From an uncultured Chloroflexota bacterium (lineage in GTDB: Bacteria; Chloroflexota; Limnocylindria; Limnocylindrales; CSP1-4): DNA of 16,215 nucleotides. The translations under genes and the position numbers were made by a program. The DNA is taken from assembly GCA_903924005.1 (NCBI GenBank), contig CAIXZV010000547.1:1-16215 (forward strand), given 5' to 3'. This document shows, piece after piece, positions 7,139 to 13,507 of this stretch. Positions within the stretch are counted from its first letter, which is position 1. Each line of letters opens with the position of its first letter. The notes below the pieces were generated by a model. It saw only the letters and a program-made list of their open reading frames with translations. It was not told the origin of the DNA and made no database searches.

Positions 7139-8839
7139 GTGCGACTCGTCGAGATCCGGTTGTTTGAGGGGCCATCCGTCTACCGGCTGCTGCCGGTGGT
7201 CAAGGTTGAGGTTGCCGTCGGCCGGACTCGGACATGGCGCGGGTCGCGGACCGTGCAGGACGGGAGCCTCGTCCACCTTGCGCGGCCGGTCGGCGCGGAG
7301 GAGTGGCCGGACCCGGTGACGGACCTTGTCGCCTGGGTCCGACGTCTGCGCGCGGACCATGGCGAGCACGTTGGCCCCGTGGCCGTCCACCGCGCCTCGG
7401 ACGCGGGCCGCTGGGTGATCACCTGGCCGTGGAGCGGCGCGGAGCGCGCGAGGCTGATCGCCGAGGCCGCCCTGGACCTCGCGCTCCGGTCGGTGTCGCC
7501 GGGGCGCCGCGTTCGGCTCACCGGGACGCAGACGCGGGTCGTGAGCCGCTGGGCTGAGCGCATCGACGCCGCGCGCACCAGCGCGCCGTCCTGGGTTCGC
7601 GATGCTGACCGGCGCATGCCCGTCGTCTCCATCACCGGCACCAACGGCAAATCCACGGTCACCCGGCTGATCACGCACATCCTGCTGGGCGCCGGCCGCC
7701 ATGTCGGGACCACCACGTCGGACGGCATCCTCGTGGACGAGCGCTTGGTTGATGCGGGCGACTGGACGGGGCCGGGTGGCGCGGCGGCAATCCTCGGCCG
7801 ATCCGACGTGGATGTCGCCGTGCTGGAGACGGCGCGCGGCGGTCTGGTCCAGCGCGGCATCGGCTACGAGTCAAACGAGGCGTCGGTGTTCACCAACGTC
7901 TCGTCGGACCATCTGGACCTGGGCGGCGTCCACACGCTGGCGGAGCTTGCCGAGGTCAAGTCCACGGTCTGCAGGATCACGCGGCCCGACGGCTGGGTGG
8001 TCCTCAACGCCGATGACGCATACGTGGCGGCGGTTGCGAGGCGGGTGCGGGCGAACGTGGCCTGGTTTTCGATGACCCTGCCGGGCCACACGGTGCTTGC
8101 CCGCCATCGTGCTGAGGGCGCGCGCGCCTACACGCTTGAGGGTGGCCACCTGGTGGCGCACGAGGATAGCGCCGCGGTGTCCTTCCTAGACGTGGCCGAC
8201 CTGCCGATTGCCCTGGGCGGGCTGGCGCCGCACAACGTGGCCAACGCGCTGGCGGCGGCCGCCGGGGCACGAGCGCTTGGGGCGACGCTCGCGCAGGTTG
8301 CCGATGGCCTACGCGACTTCCGGCCCTCGGCCGCGCTCTCACCGGGGCGCATGAACCTGTTCTCGCTTGGCCAGCGAACAGTGATCGTGGACTTTGCGCA
8401 TAACGAGGCGGGCGCAGAGGCGATCCTTGCTGTTGCCGCGGCTGTGGCGGCGGGCGCCACGTCGGTCACGGCCCCGGTCGCGGCCCCGGTCACGGCCATC
8501 ATCGGGACCGCGGGCGACCGCCCCGACGACACGCTTCGCGGGATCGGCCGCATCACCGCGGGGCGTGCCCAGCGGGTGGCGGTGAAGGAGACGCGCGCCT
8601 ATCTTCGCGGCCGGCCGGCCGAGGACGTCGTCCGTCTGCTCCGCGAGGGTCTGGCCGAGGGTGGCGCCAACCTTGACGACGTGCCCGTCTTCGAGACGGA
8701 GCTCGCGGCGCTGGAGGCCGAGCTCGCGGGCGCGGACGTGCCCCAGGTGATCGTCCTGTTCTGCCACGAGCAGCGCGACGAGGTGTTTGAGCTGCTGGCG
8801 CGTCTTGGGGCGAAGCCGCTCGACGGCATCGGCGCCTAG
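7139..8839 (+). CDS. CphA-like Mur ligase lacking the ATP-grasp domain, 566 aa
   Basis: Residues 1-125 resemble the CphA N-terminal domain: IRLFEGPSVYRLLPVVKVEV aligns with the RVLRGANYWSPKPVIRM segment of the CphA encoded nearby, and WPWSGAERARLIAEAALDL with TWAGHVAEHVALEL. From about residue 160 it is a Mur ligase of the CphA type: P-loop GTNGKST (167-173), LETARGGLVQRGIGY (229-243), NVSSDHLDLGG (253-263), LAPHNVANALAAA (362-374), PGRMN (402-406) and VDFAHNEAG (417-425). The ATP-grasp domain that lies between these parts in CphA, and adds aspartate to the backbone, is absent. An ATP-dependent amide ligase acting on a carboxylate is predicted; the substrates are unknown. Two His of the N-domain motif are replaced. 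It is convergent with cphA and divergent from an M20 peptidase. The GTG start follows a -10 site by 9 bases. Confidence 0.85.
   Translation: MRLVEIRLFEGPSVYRLLPVVKVEVAVGRTRTWRGSRTVQDGSLVHLARPVGAEEWPDPVTDLVAWVRRLRADHGEHVGPVAVHRASDAGRWVITWPWSGAERARLIAEAALDLALRSVSPGRRVRLTGTQTRVVSRWAERIDAARTSAPSWVRDADRRMPVVSITGTNGKSTVTRLITHILLGAGRHVGTTTSDGILVDERLVDAGDWTGPGGAAAILGRSDVDVAVLETARGGLVQRGIGYESNEASVFTNVSSDHLDLGGVHTLAELAEVKSTVCRITRPDGWVVLNADDAYVAAVARRVRANVAWFSMTLPGHTVLARHRAEGARAYTLEGGHLVAHEDSAAVSFLDVADLPIALGGLAPHNVANALAAAAGARALGATLAQVADGLRDFRPSAALSPGRMNLFSLGQRTVIVDFAHNEAGAEAILAVAAAVAAGATSVTAPVAAPVTAIIGTAGDRPDDTLRGIGRITAGRAQRVAVKETRAYLRGRPAEDVVRLLREGLAEGGANLDDVPVFETELAALEAELAGADVPQVIVLFCHEQRDEVFELLARLGAKPLDGIGA
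8465..8497. repeat. 12-bp in-frame tandem repeat inside the CphA-like gene
   Basis: GTCACGGCCCCG, GTCGCGGCCCCG and GTCACGGCC follow each other. They encode VTAPVAAPVTA at residues 443-453, next to the IIGTAGDR motif of the C-terminal Mur domain, where the full-length CphA has an unrelated short stretch. Confidence 0.8.
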
Positions 8840-9056
8840 GTCCCCGGGGCCGTCCGGCCATCGGGCCATCTGGCGGCCCAACTGCGCGGTGACGGTGCCG
8901 ATCGGGCCGCATGCAGCGCCACCTGCGCGCCGACGGGGTGTCCCAGCGCTCAATCGGATCTGTCAGCGGACCGATCGACGCACGGGACGCACGCTTGGAC
9001 CTCTGGGCGGACAGCCCGCCAGCACACGCTCAAACCGAGCCGCGCCCGTCGCTCCC
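8840..9056. other. Convergent gap between the CphA-like gene and cphA
   Basis: These 217 bases hold the 3' ends of both transcripts. Only weak, GC-rich hairpins are visible (for example GGGCC at 8863-8867 with GGCCC at 8875-8879), without a T-run. No gene, promoter or repeat is recognised. Confidence 0.5.
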
Positions 9057-11948
9057 CTACTCCAGCGACGACCCAAACTCGCCCGGGTCCGTGAACGCCG
9101 AGCCGCCCTGCGCCTTTGCGCCAAAGGCCATCGCCGCGCGATAGACCCCCACGGAATCGTCTGCGCACACCACGATCAGGTCGCCGGCAACAGCCCGTCG
9201 GAACGCAGCGTGGACCGCGGCGCTCTCCTCCAGGATTGTCTCCACATGCGTCGTTCGCGCACCCTCGGCCGAGGCGCGGGCGGCCCGCACCCCTTCCGCC
9301 ACGTGCCCGGCTGTCTCACCCTGCGTGCGTCCGCGGAGCCCCTTGTCCTCGCGGATGATGATCTCGTCAAAGGCAGAGGCAGCGATGTACCCGTAGTCGT
9401 ACTGGTCCTTGTCGCGACGATCACCAGGCGTCCCGATGATGCCGATGGCACGCCCGGATCGCCCGTGGGCATCGGTCACCATCCGGTTGACAAAGTCAGC
9501 CAGCTGGCGCATGCCGTCCACGTTGTGGCAGTAGTCGATGATCACGCGCATCCCGCCAACTTCCACCATGTTCAGCCGGCCTGGCGCCTGGAAGAACGAC
9601 GTGGTGAACGTCCGCAACCCTTGGCGGATGTCGTGGAGGTGGGCGCCCGACGCCCAGGCCGCAGCAGCCGCCGCAAGCGAGTTGGCGACGTTCATGCGCG
9701 CTCGGCCGCCAAATGTGGCCGGCATCAGGTTTGTGTAGAGCACCGGCATGGTCCGCGGCCCGTGGCGCAACACCATGAGCTCGCCCTGCGGCGTGTCCTG
9801 CAGGACAAACGCGGCATTGCCGCGCGACGTGTGGCCGTCCACGCGGTCGAAGCCGTCTTCGCCCTTGTTCTTCGACATCGAGAAGAGGATCACGCGGCCC
9901 GCGCAATGGCGGCCCATCCGGTAGACATGGGAATCATCCGCGTTGAGGACGGCTGACCCGGAGCGCGGCACCGCGTCAACCAGCACGCTCTTGACGTTGG
10001 CCAACTGGCCCAGCGTGTCGATCCCGCCCAGGCCCAGATGGTCGCCGGTGACGTTGGTGACCACGGCCACGTCGTTGCGGTCATAGCCCAGGCCTTCGCG
10101 CAGGATGCCGCCACGCGCCACCTCAAAGACCGCGGTGTCCACGGTGGGGTTCTGCAGCACCATCTGGGCGGACCGTGGCCCGGACATGTCGCCGCGCTTC
10201 ATCAGCCGCCCATCGATGACGATGCCATCGGTTGACGTCATGCCGACGCGCTTGCCCATCATCTTGAGGATGTGGGACAGCATTCGGACGGTGGTTGTCT
10301 TCCCGTTGGTGCCGGTGACCGCAAGGATGGGGATGCGCGCGTTGGCGCCGGGCGGGAACAACAGGTCCACCACGGGCTTGGCCACGTACTGCGGCTCGCC
10401 CTCGGTGGGGTGCGTGTGCATCCGGAAGCCGGGGGCCGCGTTGATCTCCACGATGCCGCCGCCGGTCTCCCGTACGGGCTCCGTGATGTCGGGGCAGATG
10501 AAGTCGATACCGGCGATGTCAAGACCCACCACCAGGGCGGCCGTCTCGGCAATCTCGATGTTGTCCGGGTGCGCCTCCTGCGTCCTGTCGATAGAGGTGC
10601 CGCCGGTTGACATGTTGCCGGTGAGGGCAAGCTTGACGAACGTCCCGTGAGCCGGGACGTCGTCGAGCGTGTAGCCCTGATCCGCAAGAACCTCTTCTGC
10701 GTTCGCGTCTAGCTTGATGCGCGTCAGGACCTTCTCGTGGCCGATGCCGCGGCGCGGGTCCGCGTTCACCGTGTCCACAAGCTGCCGAACCGTGTGCTCG
10801 CCGTCGCCAGTGACCGACGCGGGAACGCGTTCGGCGATGGCCGCAAGCTTGCCGCCGATGACGAGGCAGCGGTAGTCGCGCCCGGTGATGTACGACTCGA
10901 CGAGCACATCTCGGCTGCGGCTCTGGCGCAGCGCCTCGGGGAAGGCGCCGCGGACGTCGGCCTCATCCTTGAGGTCCAGGGCCACGCCACGGCCGTGGTT
11001 GCCATCGAGAGGCTTGACGACGCAGGGGTAGCCCAGACGTCGGGCGGCGGCAACCGCATCGTCCTCGGTGGTCACCACCTCGGAGCGCGGCACCGGCAGC
11101 CCGGCCGAATCGAGCAGGCGGTTGGTGAGCTTCTTGTCGGACGCGATATCAACCGCAATCCCGCTGGTTTGGCTGGTCATCGTGGCGCGGATGCGCTGCT
11201 GGTGGACGCCCTGGCCAAGCTGGACAAGGCTGAACCGGTCCAGGCGGATGTACGGGATGTCGCGGCTAGCGGCCTCGTCCAGCAACGCCTGCGTGGACGG
11301 GCCAAAGGCGAGCCGCTCGGCGCTTCGGATGAGGTTGTCCACCTCCTCCTGGAAGTCAAACGCCTGCTCGGGATCGTGCGGCGCAACCAGGTGGTTGACC
11401 AGCCGCACGGCGAGCTTGCCGGCGTCGATGCCAACCTGCTCAGCGCGGTACTCGTAGATCACGTTGTAGCGGCCGTATTCGCCCGTGCCGCGGGTCTTGC
11501 CGTGGCGGACGTCCGTGCCGGCGAGGTTCTGCAACTCAAGGGCGACGTGCTCCGCCACGTGGCCCGCCCACGTGCCGTCGCGCATGCGGGTGATGAACCC
11601 GCCGCGGCGCCCAAGGGAGCAGGCGTGGTCCTCAAGGCTTGGCAGCAGTCCAACAAGCGTGTCCACAAAGCCCGGAATGGTGGAGCTTGGGAACTCCTCC
11701 AGCACACCCAGATCCACAACCATGCGGATGACCGGCTTTGGCGACCAGTAGTTGGCGCCGCGAAGGACGCGCGTGTCGAGGATGCGGAGGGTGGGCTGTG
11801 GGCCCGAGGGCGCCGCGTCCGGCGCCGCGTCGGCAGACGCCTCGGGCGCCGCGTCGGCGGGCGCTTCGGCAGCCGTTTCGGCAGCCGTGAGCTGCGCAGC
11901 CTCGGTCTTCTTGGTCCGCTTCCGGGATCCCGGATCCGCCTGGGCCAT
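9057..11948 (-). CDS. cphA: Cyanophycin synthetase, 963 aa
   Basis: This enzyme makes cyanophycin, a poly-aspartate backbone with arginine on the side chains, using ATP. Domains in order: N-terminal domain about 53-215 (RVLRGANYWSPKPVIRM, GTWAGHVAEHVALELQ); ATP-grasp domain about 230-535 (VVKPLDGNHGRGVALD at 310-325, VEINAAPGFRMHTHPTEG at 500-517), which adds aspartate; Mur-ligase domain from about 540 (P-loop TGTNGKTTT at 545-553, FEVARGGILREGLGYDRND, NVTGDHLGLGGIDTL, IDYCHN, KGLRGR), which adds arginine. All key motifs are intact. Residues 1-50 are an Ala/Pro/Glu-rich extension, making the protein longer than the ~870-900 residues usual for the family. The ATG at 11948 has GAGGAGG 6 bases before it. 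cphB lies upstream in the same direction, 382 bases away. Confidence 0.96.
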   Translation of the reverse strand: MAQADPGSRKRTKKTEAAQLTAAETAAEAPADAAPEASADAAPDAAPSGPQPTLRILDTRVLRGANYWSPKPVIRMVVDLGVLEEFPSSTIPGFVDTLVGLLPSLEDHACSLGRRGGFITRMRDGTWAGHVAEHVALELQNLAGTDVRHGKTRGTGEYGRYNVIYEYRAEQVGIDAGKLAVRLVNHLVAPHDPEQAFDFQEEVDNLIRSAERLAFGPSTQALLDEAASRDIPYIRLDRFSLVQLGQGVHQQRIRATMTSQTSGIAVDIASDKKLTNRLLDSAGLPVPRSEVVTTEDDAVAAARRLGYPCVVKPLDGNHGRGVALDLKDEADVRGAFPEALRQSRSRDVLVESYITGRDYRCLVIGGKLAAIAERVPASVTGDGEHTVRQLVDTVNADPRRGIGHEKVLTRIKLDANAEEVLADQGYTLDDVPAHGTFVKLALTGNMSTGGTSIDRTQEAHPDNIEIAETAALVVGLDIAGIDFICPDITEPVRETGGGIVEINAAPGFRMHTHPTEGEPQYVAKPVVDLLFPPGANARIPILAVTGTNGKTTTVRMLSHILKMMGKRVGMTSTDGIVIDGRLMKRGDMSGPRSAQMVLQNPTVDTAVFEVARGGILREGLGYDRNDVAVVTNVTGDHLGLGGIDTLGQLANVKSVLVDAVPRSGSAVLNADDSHVYRMGRHCAGRVILFSMSKNKGEDGFDRVDGHTSRGNAAFVLQDTPQGELMVLRHGPRTMPVLYTNLMPATFGGRARMNVANSLAAAAAAWASGAHLHDIRQGLRTFTTSFFQAPGRLNMVEVGGMRVIIDYCHNVDGMRQLADFVNRMVTDAHGRSGRAIGIIGTPGDRRDKDQYDYGYIAASAFDEIIIREDKGLRGRTQGETAGHVAEGVRAARASAEGARTTHVETILEESAAVHAAFRRAVAGDLIVVCADDSVGVYRAAMAFGAKAQGGSAFTDPGEFGSSLE
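11865..11888. repeat. Exact 12-bp duplication in the cphA N-terminal coding end
   Basis: TTCGGCAGCCGT occurs twice in a row (11865-11876, 11877-11888). In the cphA frame this contributes TAAETAAEA to the low-complexity leader of the protein. Further GCC/GCG-rich near-repeats continue to about 11810. Confidence 0.8.
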
Positions 11949-11954
11949 CTGATC

Positions 11955-11961
11955 CCTCCTC
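11955..11961 (-). promoter_or_regulatory. Ribosome-binding site of cphA (GAGGAGG)
   Basis: GAGGAGG ends 6 bases before the cphA ATG. It is one of the few strong Shine-Dalgarno sequences in the window and fixes the start. Confidence 0.75.
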
Positions 11962-11998
11962 GCCTGCGTCGCGTGGCTGACCTGACGCGTGGAGGCGG

Positions 11999-12004
11999 AG
12001 TGTA
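11999..12004 (-). promoter_or_regulatory. cphA: Putative -10 element of cphA (TACACT)
   Basis: TACACT read leftwards would give a leader of about 44 bases that carries the GAGGAGG site. It lies 5 bases from the duplicated block that starts at 12009 and 118 bases from the nearest 17-bp palindrome. It would let cphA be transcribed separately from cphB. No -35 element is evident. Confidence 0.45.
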
Positions 12005-12029
12005 CGCGGCCCGGTGACGAAGGGTCGGG

Positions 12030-12099
12030 TCAGGACGCGGCGAGCGCGTCGCCGTCCACCACGACGAGCTTTGGGGCCGCAACGCGGGTCTCGGAACGG
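12030..12099 (-). pseudogene. Remnant of a second cyanophycinase gene (C-terminal end only)
   Basis: Read leftwards, this stretch ends in TRVAAPKLVVVDGDALAAS and a TGA stop. The true cphB ends in TRVEAPKLVVIEGEALASS and TGA. The changes between them are mild (Glu/Ala, Ile/Val, Glu/Asp twice, Ser/Ala), which suggests the copy diverged while it was still a working gene and was later reduced to its tail. Upstream of about 12099 the resemblance stops and palindromic sequence begins. No start codon or active-site region is left. Confidence 0.7.
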
Positions 12100-12121
12100 A
12101 GCGGCCACCCCTGGTCGGCCC

Positions 12122-12285
12122 GATCGGTGGGACAGATCGATTTCGCGCACCAGACCCTCGGGTGATCGGTGCCACCGATCAAACCGACCCGTTTTGGGCC
12201 CCATCGGCGACCTGTCGTGTCGGGCTGATCGGTGCTGCCGATCGAACCGACCGCGGGCGACGGAAATCGATCGGTGCCACCGATC
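12122..12285. promoter_or_regulatory. Array of four 17-bp palindromes with overall dyad symmetry
   Basis: Four sites follow the pattern GATCGG-N5-CCGATC: 12122-12138 (one arm imperfect), 12164-12180, 12227-12243 and 12269-12285. Starts are 42, 63 and 42 bp apart, all multiples of 21 bp, so the sites would lie on one face of the helix. The array is itself an imperfect inverted repeat centred near 12203: GATTTC-like flanks and CCGAC.CG-like inner flanks also mirror each other. In the third site only the 5-base centre differs, while both arms are kept. It lies 3' of cphB and upstream of cphA. It could be an operator array, or a set of RNA hairpins or a REP-like element. Confidence 0.65.
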
Positions 12286-12304
12286 ACGCGCCACCGATCA
12301 CGCG
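12277..12304. repeat. 14-bp exact tandem repeat next to the palindrome array
   Basis: CCACCGATCACGCG occurs at 12277-12290 and 12291-12304. It duplicates the right arm of the fourth palindrome, producing an extra half-site (CACCGATC) between the array and the cphB stop codon. Confidence 0.8.
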
Positions 12305-12330
12305 CGACCGCCCGGTGACGAAGGGTCGGG

Positions 12331-13167
12331 TCAGGACGAAGCGAGCGCCTCGCCCTCGATGACCACCAGCTTTGGCGCCTCAACGCGCGTCCGCCGCCGG
12401 AGGTCAAACCGGTAGCCCGCGGGCAGCGAGTGGAGCACCACGTTGCTGATCATCAGCGGGCGGTGACCGCGGATCTCCCAGGCGTCGGTGTCGGACGCCG
12501 CACCGTCCACCACCGTCACCGAGCCGCGGCCGATGACCTCCATCACGCCGTCGGGCCCCACGACGCCCGCCGTGTCCTCGTCCACGCCGAGGCCCAGCAG
12601 CATCGGGTTCTGGGCGACGAGGCTGAGCAGCCGCCCGAGGCGATTCCGCTGCTGGAAGTGCTGATCAACAATGACGCCGGGCAGCAGCCCCAGACCCGCG
12701 GCGATCTGCGCCATGCGGTGCTTGGGCGTGGCGCCCGACGCGCCAAACGCGATCATGTGGCTGCTGACCGCGCTTGCGCCAGCCGAGGTCCCTCCAACCA
12801 CGGCGCCCTGCTCAAACCGCTCGGTGATGGCCTGGGCCAGACGGGTGCCGCCAATCATGGAACTCAGGCGCAGCTGGTTGCCGCCCGTCATGAAGACGCC
12901 CGTGGCATCGGCAACGGCCTCAGCAATGGACTCGTCGTTGGCCTGCTGCCGCGTGGCAGCAACGACGGCCACCACGGATGCGGCGCCAAGACCCGTAAAG
13001 ATCTCGCGGTACCGCTCACCCGCCTCAACGCCAAACGAGGAGGCCGTGCAGATGACGGCGATCCGCGCCTGCTCGCCGCCGGCAAGCGCGACAAATCGGC
13101 CGAGGATGACCCGGTCACGGACCTTGTCCTCGGCACCACCAATCACAACGACGGTTCCCTGTGCCAC
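12331..13167 (-). CDS. cphB: Cyanophycinase, 278 aa
   Basis: This serine exopeptidase releases beta-Asp-Arg dipeptides from cyanophycin in the cytoplasm. It shows VVVIGGAEDK near the start, FMTGGNQLRL (92-101), the nucleophile motif GGTSAGASAVSS with Ser128, VDQHFQQRNRLGRL with His170, and GLGVDEDTA with Glu197. These three residues keep the spacing of Ser132, His174 and Glu201 reported for Synechocystis CphB, each shifted by 4. The length fits the family. The start is GTG at 13167, 9 bases after a TATACT -10 element, so the mRNA is probably leaderless. cphA lies downstream in the same direction but has its own promoter-like site. A decayed copy of its 3' end lies between the two genes. Confidence 0.95.
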   Translation of the reverse strand: MAQGTVVVIGGAEDKVRDRVILGRFVALAGGEQARIAVICTASSFGVEAGERYREIFTGLGAASVVAVVAATRQQANDESIAEAVADATGVFMTGGNQLRLSSMIGGTRLAQAITERFEQGAVVGGTSAGASAVSSHMIAFGASGATPKHRMAQIAAGLGLLPGVIVDQHFQQRNRLGRLLSLVAQNPMLLGLGVDEDTAGVVGPDGVMEVIGRGSVTVVDGAASDTDAWEIRGHRPLMISNVVLHSLPAGYRFDLRRRTRVEAPKLVVIEGEALASS

Positions 13168-13176
13168 AGCCCCGGA

Positions 13177-13182
13177 AGTATA
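13177..13182 (-). promoter_or_regulatory. cphB: Putative -10 element of cphB (TATACT)
   Basis: TATACT read leftwards is the best consensus -10 hexamer in the window. Exactly 9 bases separate it from the GTG start, with no ribosome-binding site, so the cphB transcript is predicted to be leaderless. Confidence 0.6.
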
Positions 13183-13492
13183 CGGGTGGTCATCGGCGCC
13201 CCCCCTGCGATCCCGCCCGCTCAGCGGCGTGGTCCGTGCCTCACTCCCTATTCCTCAACCGAGCCTCAAGCGGTGCAAAGGAGCCGGCCCGCTGCCGTTG
13301 CAGCCCAAGGCGCCGCGTCTCGCGCTCAGGCATGCCGGAACTGGCGCCGAACGCGCTCGTCTGGCGCTGCCCGGGCCCAGATCGCGGCCGTATCACCGGC
13401 CGGAGCGGTATTGAGGAACGGCGTGGTTGCCTTGTACGGGCGTGGCTCGCAGGTCAAGCGCGCCGCAGCAACCCCGGCGGCGGCCGACGCGC

Positions 13493-13498
13493 GACAAT
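13493..13498 (+). promoter_or_regulatory. Putative -10 element of the GT87-like gene (GACAAT)
   Basis: GACAAT is followed by 9 bases and the ATG at 13508, the same spacing as before cphB and the CphA-like gene. The first base departs from TAnnnT, so this is weaker evidence than the others. Confidence 0.4.
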
Positions 13499-13507
13499 GG
13501 CAGTCCG

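Larger units (their letters stand above)
12009..12392. repeat. Direct duplication of the cphB 3' end (two copies, 301 bp apart)
   Basis: The block 12009-12090 matches 12310-12391. The first 29 bases, which include the stop codon and the sequence just after it, are identical. The coding part that follows differs at scattered positions. One copy is the true end of cphB; the other stands alone near cphA. Confidence 0.85.
13168..13507. other. Divergent gap between cphB and the GT87-like gene (340 bp)
   Basis: The two ends hold the putative promoters of cphB and the GT87-like gene. The 300 bases between show no convincing gene, tRNA or mobile element. A short hairpin, CGGCCG-TATCAC-CGGCCG, lies near 13385-13405. 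Open frames crossing it have Arg/Ser/Pro-rich, non-protein-like translations. Confidence 0.6.

Noticed and set aside
6953..7702. N-terminal extension of the M20 peptidase into the 12-bp repeat (Pro-Ala repeats) and beyond
   Set aside because: The conserved M20 sequence begins after 6952, and a -10 element lies just before that ATG. The extension would run antisense through the CphA-like gene.
10737..12017. 426-codon open frame on the plus strand
   Set aside because: It is antisense to cphA, whose domains are unmistakable, and shows no family signature of its own.
12122..12304. Possible CRISPR or insertion-sequence ends at the palindrome array
   Set aside because: Intervals differ in length, no transposase is near, no target-site duplication flanks the array, and the sites are self-palindromic rather than long repeats.
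12014..12415. Open frames on the plus strand across the cphB-cphA gap
   Set aside because: They are made of palindrome-derived, Arg/Ser/Asp-rich repeats and are explained by the non-coding structure.
13168..13507. Possible small gene in the cphB/GT87-like gap
   Set aside because: No frame there has a ribosome-binding site or -10 spacing together with a protein-like composition.
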